A stretch of DNA of 64,000 bases, from contig CM068367.1 in the NCBI GenBank assembly GCA_034769895.1, forward strand, positions 87,339,899-87,403,898, in the 5' to 3' direction. Position 1 is the first letter of the stretch; each line of letters begins with the position of its first letter. Made by a program: the position numbers and the translations under genes. Under the pieces are notes generated by a model that saw only the letters and a list, made by a program, of their open reading frames with translations, had not been told where the DNA came from and searched no databases. Of the stretch, positions 55,630-64,000 are shown piece by piece. The stretch is from Magicicada septendecula. Lineage: Eukaryota; Arthropoda; Insecta; Hemiptera; Cicadidae.

Positions 55630-56405
55630 ATACTAGCTGTTCAAAACCCAGTTTTCTTTATACAATCTTTTGTTTAATAATAACCAAGGAAGAAAGTAGA
55701 GACGAAGAAAACGGTTTTAGGAATTGATGTTCATAAGTGTATTGAAGTGACAGCGCTTTGGTACCTGGCTCACTCGCGTATGTCTTGCGCTCATAGAGCA
55801 GTAAAGTCACTCAACCTATAACGAAACGTGTAAAAAAATATGGGAAACGAAAAAGCAGTGATGCCAGGACAATCAAACCTCTTTTCCCCACATAGCTACC
55901 CAAAAGTCCCCCAAAATGTAAGCAAAGCGTAATATTTTTAAAATGTGATAATTTTCTAAATGTTTAAATACTATTACAAGAATAACGTAAATATTTAAAA
56001 ATAATATAATTTTATTCATGATAAAAGAATATGCAGTCACATGCTGAGAGATCCAGCTGAATACTTTTGAAATCCTTTTCTTGTACATAGTTCATTGTTA
56101 GCTTAATATATTTACACAACTATCCAGGAACAATTTAAAATCAGCGACACCTATTTTTTATTACAATATTTATAGTATCATCAGTGGGAATGTTTGGGTA
56201 CATGTTTAAAATGTCGAAAGAGTATAATTCTGCATCTTTCTTCCCATTATACCTATTGTAGTTAATCTACAAGTTCGATTATAATTTTTATATTGTATTT
56301 GCCTGGAAGTTTTTTTTAAATACGTATATATTTTAACACTATGTTATTCTTATATGTATACATGTGTCGTTTCAAGTAAGCATTTCAGTGTTGAACGAAT
56401 AATTT
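55630..56405. other. Spacer, nothing firmly recognised
   Basis: Minus-strand ctgatgatactataaatattg near 56165-56185 could be a hammerhead remnant but lacks GAAAC. Confidence 0.35.
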
Positions 56406-56420
56406 ACTATTACTTATATA

Positions 56421-56633
56421 AATTCTTAACTTCGTAGTGACCGTCAATCAATGAATTTTTCGGTGAAGGGTTTGTGAGGATCGGTCAAAAATATAACACA
56501 AATCACAGTTGTGTCTTTGGCGTCAGCAACAATTGTTCTGATGATGACAATAAACATTGTCGAAACGTCGATACAAATAAGTTAAAAATTGTGTTATATT
56601 TTTGACCGATACTCACAAACCCTTCACCGAAAA
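56421..56633. mobile_element. Foldback with hammerhead-like core and 12-bp TSD
   Basis: Arms cggtgaagggtttgtgag plus atcggtcaaaaatataacac pair with their complements at 56590-56632. The core lies between them. attacttatata flanks the element at 56409-56420 and 56634-56645. About 35 bp of asymmetric sequence lies at the left edge, as in the 20.9- and 39.7-kb elements (there on the tail side). Confidence 0.7.
56534..56573 (+). ncRNA. Hammerhead-like ribozyme core, intact
   Basis: CTGATGA, T, stem II GACAA/TTGTC with TAAACA loop, GAAAC, ACGTC. Stem I TGTT/GATA with G-T wobbles, or TTGT/ACAA with a small internal loop. Confidence 0.6.
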
Positions 56634-56649
56634 ATTACTTATATACTTG

Positions 56650-59330
56650 TGTGTTCACGTCTAAGTGGTATTGCCATCTGCGGCCACAAAACGTGGCTTA
56701 CTGTGTGCGCGTTTCGTTCGTACCTTTTCAATTCTATACTGTACATATGGTATAAATGTCAGAGGAAAGTCGTGTTCCCACAATGTCTTATATTTACAGC
56801 ACAATCGAATTCAAAGAACGCTACGCGTCGTATGAAACCTTGCGTGCCGCAGCAAGGACAATTGTTTTGTCTTTCTACTTTTTCTAGAAATTCCTACAGT
56901 GTCTTATATCGTGCATAGAAAATGTAAGTTGTTTTAGTATGTACGTAGGGCTACTTTCATTTGGGTGTGAATATGTAAACATTGTATCATGCGCTCGCGC
57001 AACTCACATCTGTGTTTGATATCGTTAGTGCGTCAATATACTTTTATTAAATAAGTGTTTCATACGCGGTGGGATGTATGTGTGCACTGTCTCTTGTTCT
57101 TGTTCTTGCTCTTCTTCTTCTTCTTATTTTCCTCCTCCTATTCCTCCTCCTTTCCCTGCTCCGCCTTCTCCTTATCCTCCTCCTCCTCAAACGTGAGATT
57201 GGTGGATTGATGAATCCGTGTGTGCTGGAGATCAAGTTTATTAGTAACGAAAGGGCCATAAAACCATTCAACAAGTAATGAGTGACGTCATCTAAACGTG
57301 AGCTTTTAGTTAACTTTAGTGTCACTAAATGTTATACAACTAAAAGTTTATCTTTTAGTTGATCGTGTTTTATAAATGTGGCATGTGTCATGAGATCAGA
57401 TATATAACCACAAAACAAACTAATACCAAATCAATACAAATCATGACACAATTTTTAAAACACTAAACATCGGAAGCACGCAAAAAACAAATTTATACAC
57501 CACATCTGTTCACAATAACACCAACATAGTCAACCAAAATACAACAGCGACCAACAGCAACAATCAACCAGACACAGATGTTTCACAAGACTTAAAACAA
57601 ACATGGCTGACGATGAGAAAATTGCTGGATGCGCGAAATATGTACCAAATAAGAAAAAAACCTTGATTCTAAATTGATTTTAAACTAGGATTAAAATTAA
57701 TTTATGTGTGTGTGTACACATATACACAATTTTATCTATGTCTTTACTTGGAGTAGTATTACACATTATATTTACGGTGTAATAATTATCGCCTACACAT
57801 AGAAGCTCGCGTGAGTGAATGCACATGTGAATGTGTGTTCCTCTGTTTTTCACGATGCTTCCCGCTTTGGAACCAACGACTGACCCTGAGAAGGACTGGT
57901 TCTGTAACAATGTTTTGGCACATTAAGTTAACACACTCAACTCCGGAAATACCTGGACGACTGGCTGACCGCTGTCAACACCCTCGACACGCTTACTGCT
58001 TGACTCATCCGCTAACGGTACGCAGGCGTCTACCCTGTCCGCCCACATAATTACAGTTTAATGCTGAGCGTATCAACGGGAATTCCGCGAAAGATTACGA
58101 CCGGATGTAAATTGGGAACATTCTCAAAAACATTTTTCCTCTTAATAACAAAAAACAGAAAAACAATACAAGCTTTAAAACCCATTTTAATTATGTATAT
58201 ATATGTTGGGACTATATTTTGAAATCCTCATGTCAACTTGTAGACAGCCCTCTGTTCAGTACCCTAGAATCATTTCAAGCCTATTTCTGTAGGGAGTTTA
58301 TTCATCAATTTCTCTCGTGTCATTTCCCTGCCAATTCATCCTGCATTCTATAGTCGCACAGTTAATATGTCTAATTCTTCTTTAAATAAGACTTCCATTT
58401 GAGTTTAGTGGCTACTATCTTGACAAGGAATTTTGCCTATGTTCGGACATTTGATTGAACACAATTGAGGCGTATATTTAAGACATAAAGTAGAGAACAA
58501 TAATTAATTAAATAATTATCGTGCTTAATGTGCCATTTTTTAAGCCCAATTTCCAATTAATTACAGATGTTCTTACGTTTTGTTACAGCCAACCATTCTG
58601 AAATTTTTATTTATAATTTCTGTATACCTATTTTATAAATAACACGTGTGTGTGTTCGTGTCCTGCGCGCGCGCGTTTTTAATTTTTCCATAACAAATTT
58701 TTTCATGTTTTAAGACCTGCAAGTACAAATATTGTACTAAATCGGACTAAGGCAAATAGCCTAAATAGGCGACCGTGTTGGATATATACACATAGGGATG
58801 TGGAAAATTTAATAGAAAGAACGAGTGCAGAATCTTCTGGATAGACACGATTGTAGTCTAGGCTTTTACATCAGTTGGTAATCACTGAGAGAAAGTAATC
58901 CATACTTCTTTTTCGACTTGGCTAAGCTATTTTATGTCATGTGCACTAAACTTCTTTTGCACTCTCGCAATTACGACTGTAATTCATTTTTGTTTATGCC
59001 GTTCAGTCACCCAGACCCTTTTATGGGTTTACTGTCTGATAAGTAGTGAAACAACTAACTGCTGTTTTTCCCCACACGAATGGCATTCCATCGGGTTCTG
59101 GCCAACTTAATATGCTTTAAAGTAAACGACTAATTATCACTAAGACATTTATAATAATGTATATAACTAAATTAATGTGCATGTAAATCTAATCTGGAAT
59201 AAAACCTACCATGATCTCAATTTTACCTCGGAATGGATCTATAAAATTGGGCGTAGTGTTATTTTCAAGCGTGCTGAAAAGTACTTAGGCTACAGTTGTC
59301 GTAAGATTATAAGAAAGGTATAAAAATGTT
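56650..59330. other. Spacer, nothing recognised
   Basis: Pyrimidine-rich stretch at 57095-57190 and a short (TG)n at 57703-57713. No gene supported. Confidence 0.4.
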
Positions 59331-59334
59331 CTGA

Positions 59335-59625
59335 CAGTTCTCTTCTTCTGATAGTTCCTATCCGTTTCGGATATTGGATATCATACAGGCTATTTTAACT
59401 TTCTTCACTGCTGCACGGAATAAGTCAGTTGTATTCATGTCAATCCAGGTCCTTAAGTTCATCAGCCATAATATTCTCGGTCGCCCAACTCCTCTCTTTC
59501 CAAGCACTTCTCCCTATAGTATGGACTGCAATAAGTAAAATCTCTGTTCATTTCTCATGAGATGTCCCAGATACTGAAGCTTTCTTATCTTCACTGTGTT
59601 AATAACTTCCCATCCCTATCCTTAT
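59335..59625 (-). pseudogene. RTE-type non-LTR 3' end
   Basis: The minus strand from about 59590 reads IRKLQYLGHLMRNEQRFYLL-type sequence (with one internal interruption), then LGKRGVGRPRILWLMNLRTW, INMNTTDLFRAAVKKVKIAC. This is the same ending type as 35.9 kb (I.EGK..GKR..GRPR..W...LR.W) but better conserved. The 3' end lies near 59340 with an AGAAGAAGAG tail. The 5' part is missing. Confidence 0.8.
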
Positions 59626-59629
59626 CTCC

Positions 59630-60668
59630 ATGAAAGTTCTAGAATAAAATTTTTAAACAATAAAACAATAATGAATTTTGACCGTTCAACTCCTCTAAAG
59701 GGACCACCAGGTTCATTGTATGAAGCAATACGGTTACTGCACAAATAAACGGTGGTAATACCTCATACGTGTGGTACCGCCTAGACGACGCGATGCTAAA
59801 TTGACAGAGCAGCAGCCATTATGTGTAGGCTATTTACAAGTGTCACAGTCATCTGGACGAAACGAAACATAATACCGGAAAGTGAATACCCATTACGCAA
59901 ATTTAACAAATGGAAAATGTTACTTGGCATTTAGAGCAACAAATATGGATTGACACGATCACGAAACGTTAACAACAATCAGTCGGATACAAAAGCCCAA
60001 GATACATGTTGGACTGTAAGCGTGACTACAGAAATTCGGTTTCATTCAACACTACAATGCATACGACTCGATTAAACACAGTTGTTTCTGAGAAACAACA
60101 GGCACTCACTCAGTAAAGGGTACATGAAATGTCAAGGTTTGTCGAAAGCGGTCGCAGCCTCAGCAGCAAAAGTGTTCGTGTACGTACGTACAGAGCAAGT
60201 CGTCCTTGACGTACGGGTGGGGGAGGGGAGGCGACTCTGCTCACGAGACGACGAGAAGAGAAAGAAACGACGAAGTCCATAGGCAATATGTTGCTAACGG
60301 TCTGTGAGAAACGAAGACGGAGATATGTTGTTACGTCATCACGCCGTTATAAACCGTTTGCTTTAATAATCTCACGCTCTCTCTCTCAAACCCATACTCA
60401 CCCCTCTCGTTTCTCTCACAAACAACTCACTCAGTTATCGTTCCCTCAGTTCGCCCTTGCTTGTGTATCTACGAAGTACTTTAGTCGTTTAATCGCTCTT
60501 TGAATCACCCATTCGGAGATCTATCAATTAATCTACCCTCTCTTACAAACTCAATCACTCATCACTCCGTCAATTCGTTTGGAACTGTATGTACCTATCG
60601 CTTCATCACTCAATCAACTATCGAATCAGTTATTTAAATACCTGTCTGCCAATGCCCCACTCACTCTT
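59630..60668. other. Spacer, nothing recognised
   Basis: No supported feature. Confidence 0.4.
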
Positions 60669-60670
60669 TT

Positions 60671-60671
<1 letters not shown>

Positions 60672-60735
<64 letters not shown>
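60672..60735. repeat. (CT)n microsatellite
   Basis: About 31 CT units, then imperfect continuation to about 60772. Confidence 0.95.
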
Positions 60736-60739
<4 letters not shown>

Positions 60740-60904
60740 ATCTCTCTCTGTCTGTCTCTTTCTCTCTCTCATTCACTCACCACGGACACAGACACGCACT
60801 CGCCATTGCGCGCGTGCGCGTACGGAATAGCATGTATACATTATTTCACTCATAACTGGAATAATTCACTCTGTATGTTTTTCCATTTTTCCTCGTCCGT
60901 TTTG

Positions 60905-61205
60905 CATTGAAAAAATAATTGAATATTGGACACTGAAGGCAGCAGGAAAGATTGCAAGCAGCTGAAATGAAATATCTCAGATGAGTACTAGAGATCAGAA
61001 TGTTCAGAGAAGATGAAGTGAAAACATAAGGAACAAATTACGAGTGAACACAGGCCGCATGAATAGAAGCCAAGAAATTAGTGCGTCACGGTAAGAACGG
61101 GAGAGGAGCGACGAGTTAAGAATGTACGAGAAGCCAGAACGATGGAAAGAATAGAAGAGGTAGGCCGAAATGGACGTAGAACGGCTCAGTGGGCACTATT
61201 TTGGA
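60905..61205 (+). pseudogene. Non-LTR 3' end, decayed
   Basis: RLQAAEMKYLR (about 60950-60982) matches the (RIQAAEMRFLRRV) segment after YG.ETW. A NRRGRPKWT block lies near 61151-61177. Stops between. Confidence 0.55.
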
Positions 61206-61298
61206 GACGCTTTGTACACTGAAGGTCTAAACAAGTAAAAGCACAGCAGCACTGTTGTGTTTTGGAAGTCGGTATTGATTGTAGTAATCTTTATAGAA

Positions 61299-62418
61299 TT
61301 GAACGAGCGAACCGAGTTCTCTGTTCTAATTCGACCGTTTGGCACTTGTCTCTCTGTCTATCTCGTCTATTTACCTGTCTGTCTGTTTATCTATCTTTCT
61401 GTCTATTTGGGGTAGGCATAACTGTCTGTCTCGCGATAACTTTTAAAAGTATTAACCAATTTTTTTAAAACCTGACAATCTTGTCCCAAACCTTTAATCT
61501 ACAGAACTTTCTTGTTTTTGATATTGATCCATCCGAAATGAGTACAGCAGGGACAAAAATATTATAATTATTCCGGCTGTACAATGTTAACACATTTTCC
61601 GGAACCGAACATTACAGAAGTGACTCAATTCTCAGCTTCCACTGCTGCTTGTCCATCTAAGATCTTCTTCGATTTCTCGTTCCCTCAATATTGTCTGAAT
61701 TTCTTCTATCCACGTGATCGGTGGTTTTCCTCTTTTTATTCTTCCTGGTGGGGCCCATTCTATAACTCTACTTGGCAACATTTTCTGTGTAATTTTTTTT
61801 TGTGTCCAACCATTGTAATTTTTTTGTTTGGATAAAATCAACTATTGAATTTTTCACATTCATTCTATCCTTAATGACTTTATTTATAATTTTCTCACGT
61901 CTGGATACTCTTGCAGATTGTTTCCAAAAGTCCAGCTCTGCTGTCATTAATTTTATTCTTGTGTGTTTATTAGTAGTCCAAACTTCTGAGCCGTAAGTCA
62001 TTATACGTCTACCAATGGTTTTAAAATATGAGGCCCAGGGGAAAAATATTAGAGGTCAAAATTTTGAAAACATCGTAAAAGTCAGTGAGAGGTATCAAAT
62101 TAAAGAGCATTTTAACCACAACCGGCATATAGTTTTTAGCTTTGAAAATGTTTAAATTTGGAGGCACCAGAGCCCAAATAATATGCCAAAATTTTGAAAA
62201 ATTCAGAAATATCCATGTGGGATATCAGATTAAAGATAATTTTTAACCTCAATATTAATATAGGTGTTTAGGTTCGAAAATTTAAAAATTCTAGGACACC
62301 AGATCCAAAAATGTAAAAAATTTAGAAAAAATGTTTAAACATGATAGATATGAGACTACAGAGAACGATGTTAATTGTAACAGTTTGTGCCAGTTCAGCA
62401 GCTCAGGGAACTTATTAG
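61299..62418 (+). mobile_element. Helitron-like non-autonomous element, copy 3 (interrupted)
   Basis: The 5' end A|TTGAACGAGCGAACCGAGTTCTC, with internal cgataacttttaaaagtatt and ccaatttttttaaaacctg, continues after an insertion with gtcaaaattttgaaaacatc, tatcaaattaaagagcat and caccagagccc. It ends ctcagggaacttattag|t. Split at 61565 by a LINE fragment. Without the insert it is about 0.64 kb. Confidence 0.65.
61565..62041 (-). mobile_element. Non-LTR insertion nested in Helitron-like copy 3
   Basis: The minus-strand frame 62001-61768 encodes MTYGSEVWTTNKHTRIKLMT, AELDFWKQSARVSRREKIIN, then KNSIVDFIQTKKLQWL. After one frameshift a second frame gives RVIEWAPPGRIKRGKPPITW then IEEIQTILREREIEEDL. 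These are the standard C-terminal LINE blocks. Flanking aaaaatatta at 61555-61564 and 62042-62051 is a perfect 10-bp target-site duplication inside the Helitron-like copy. Confidence 0.85.
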
Positions 62419-62539
62419 TGCATTTTGCATTGATATTACCTGTATTTTTATATTTTGGTATTTCTATTATGAATTATGTTGTTCTTGTATGCAACGCCAG
62501 AATTATCGGTATTTTCGGTATACGTTATAATTATTATTA

Positions 62540-63062
62540 TCGAACGAGTGAAACGAGTTCTCAGTTTTAACTCAACCGTTTAGTGTTTGGCTGTCTACCT
62601 ACTTATCTATCTGTTTGGGGTATGTCTCAATTTAACTTTTGAATGTACAACCTATTTTCGTAAGACTTGGTGTACGTGTCCATATTCTTACCCTTCAGGG
62701 CCCTATTGTTTTTTGAGCCTGTTCCACCCACAAGCAGGGAGCCGAGACAAAAATGTAAGGAGTCAAAAGTTTGAAAAAATCGCAAAAATTTAAGTGGGTT
62801 ATCAAATTAAAGAGAGTTTTAATTACTACCTGAATAATAGCGCTCAGATTTGAAAACCTTCAAACTTTTAAGACACCAGAGCCAAAAAAATATATAAATG
62901 TTTTAAAAGGCGAAAGAACTTTGCTTGCAGCTTTAAGAAATAAAAATTATTAATTTGATATGAACTAGTAATAATTTTAATAACTAGTAATATGAACTTG
63001 TAATAAATGTATTTCGTCCAAAATTGTGAGTGAGCGAGTTCTACCCTCAGGGAGCTTACTAG
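62540..63062 (+). mobile_element. Helitron-like non-autonomous element, copy 4 (most complete)
   Basis: Starts A|TCGAACGAGTGAAACGAGTT, a canonical Helitron-style TC start after A. Internal blocks match the other copies: aactcaaccgttt, aatttaacttttgaatgtac, attttcgtaagacttgg, agtttgaaaaaatcgc, tatcaaattaaagagag and acaccagagcc. It ends ccctcagggagcttactag before T, a CTAG end. Non-coding, 523 bp. Confidence 0.65.
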
Positions 63063-63405
63063 TTATTTTTAATATAATTATAATCACAATCATTGAGAAA
63101 TCCGCCTATCAATCTAATTAATGATTCTAAAACACTTTCCACAATCTCTGTCTCCCCCACATTTCCCCTTCTATATAAATCCCTCTCCCATTACTTCGTT
63201 AACTGAAAGATCCATGTGTCAAACTGTCTCACTAGCATCTCACGTACTGTCACCTCCAGTCTTCCCATGTCTTACAAAATTTCATTCATCACTCCGTCAA
63301 TTCCTTTATGCGTGCATGTACCTAATAACTTGACTGTTCGTTCGAACGTTTGCTGAAATATATGTCTGCCAATACGTCTGCCTGCCTTCTGCCTCTCTGC
63401 CTTGT
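63063..63405. other. Spacer, nothing recognised
   Basis: No supported feature. Confidence 0.4.
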
Positions 63406-63406
63406 A

Positions 63407-63558
<152 letters not shown>

Positions 63559-63679
63559 ACTGCTTCCGTCCTTACTTTGCTTTCGGCACTACAAACTGTG
63601 TTATAAATACGATAGGGAAACAATCTCTTTGATTATATAATTACCTTATTATTCACTCTAGCGATACAAAGTTTCGTCA

Positions 63680-63720
63680 GTTATGACGCGTTTCGGGACT
63701 AAGTCCCATCCTCAGATAAC
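63680..63720 (-). ncRNA. Hammerhead-like ribozyme core, best example
   Basis: Stem I GTTAT/ATAAC (5 bp), CTGAGGA, T, stem II GGGAC/GTCCC, GAAAC, palindromic stem III ACGCGT, C at the cleavage position. 41 nt in all. Confidence 0.7.
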
Positions 63721-63801
63721 ACTTAATTAATAAACTAATACATTAAAATCGCAACCATGATACTGGTCAAACTAATTAATGTATTAGTTTATTAATTAAG
63801 T

Positions 63802-63842
63802 GTTATCTGAGGATGGGACTTAGTCCCGAAACGCGTCATAAC
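63802..63842 (+). ncRNA. Hammerhead-like ribozyme core, best example (inverted partner)
   Basis: Identical to the minus-strand core at 63680-63720. Confidence 0.7.
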
Positions 63843-64000
63843 TGACGAAACTTAGTATCGCTAGAGTGGATAATAAGGTAATTATATAATCATATAATAA
63901 GTGATACGGTACGCAAAAAAATAAGTAATTGACAATTTCTTTCTTTATTATTACCAGTAACAGAATATTATTTTCATCATGATTATTATTGTCTACAACA

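Larger units (their letters stand above)
63631..63891. mobile_element. Palindromic PLE/retrozyme-like element
   Basis: Arms of about 116 bp (63631-63746 and 63777-63891), nearly perfect, with a 30-bp centre. Each arm contains an intact hammerhead-like core in opposite orientation. The outer part tctagcgatac and cgtcagttatgacgcg is conserved in both arms. No TSD identified. Confidence 0.75.

Noticed and set aside
56160..56190. Minus-strand ctgatgatactata as a hammerhead
   Set aside because: Stem II partly pairs, but the GAAAC block is absent.

Overview
This is a eukaryotic, AT-rich, intergenic-type window from what looks like a large, repeat-rich invertebrate genome, most likely an insect. 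The reasons are the mix of jockey/RTE/R1-type non-LTR fragments with trinucleotide tails, mariner, Merlin, hAT-like, Helitron-like and Penelope-like remnants, and many long (CA)n, (CT)n and (TTC)n microsatellites. Species cannot be named from sequence alone. I find no intact host protein-coding gene, no rRNA or tRNA gene and no CRISPR array. Most long open frames are microsatellite or inverted-repeat shadows.

Layout. 0-10.5 kb: decayed non-LTR 3' ends (0.1, 5.0, 6.2, 6.9, 8.2 kb), a Helitron-like copy (1.4 kb), a 245-bp tandem duplication (3.2-3.6 kb), and two copies of an LTR-like repeat (4.2 and 9.9 kb), the second split by a later insertion. 10.5-20 kb: AT-rich spacer, two R1-like 3' ends, hAT-like elements, a reverse-transcriptase fragment (17-18 kb). 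19.6-20.6 kb: a head-to-head mariner chimera. 20-34 kb: Penelope-like (PLE) C-terminal remnant (23.9 kb), several reverse-transcriptase pieces, nested insertions at 33 kb. 34-43 kb: AT-rich spacer, palindromic elements, long GT/CT microsatellites. 43-46.2 kb: Merlin transposase remnant, PIF1-type helicase pseudogene and a 0.75-kb near-perfect palindrome. 47-64 kb: further non-LTR ends, a mariner C-terminus, polypyrimidine tracts, two Helitron-like copies, and a terminal palindrome.

The most interesting system is a set of hammerhead-ribozyme-like cores (CTGANGA, a stem, then GAAAC, a short palindrome and H) scattered across the window. Most lie inside 0.15-0.35-kb palindromic elements, and several of these have 11-15-bp target-site duplications. 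Stem I and stem II differ between copies but stay complementary, which argues for RNA structure rather than chance. Three of the palindromes share a 19-bp tail motif, and a PLE protein remnant ends next to a decayed core, so a PLE/retrozyme-like origin is inferred. A second system is a Helitron-like non-autonomous family (four copies) whose internal pattern resembles the sequence upstream of the PIF1 helicase.
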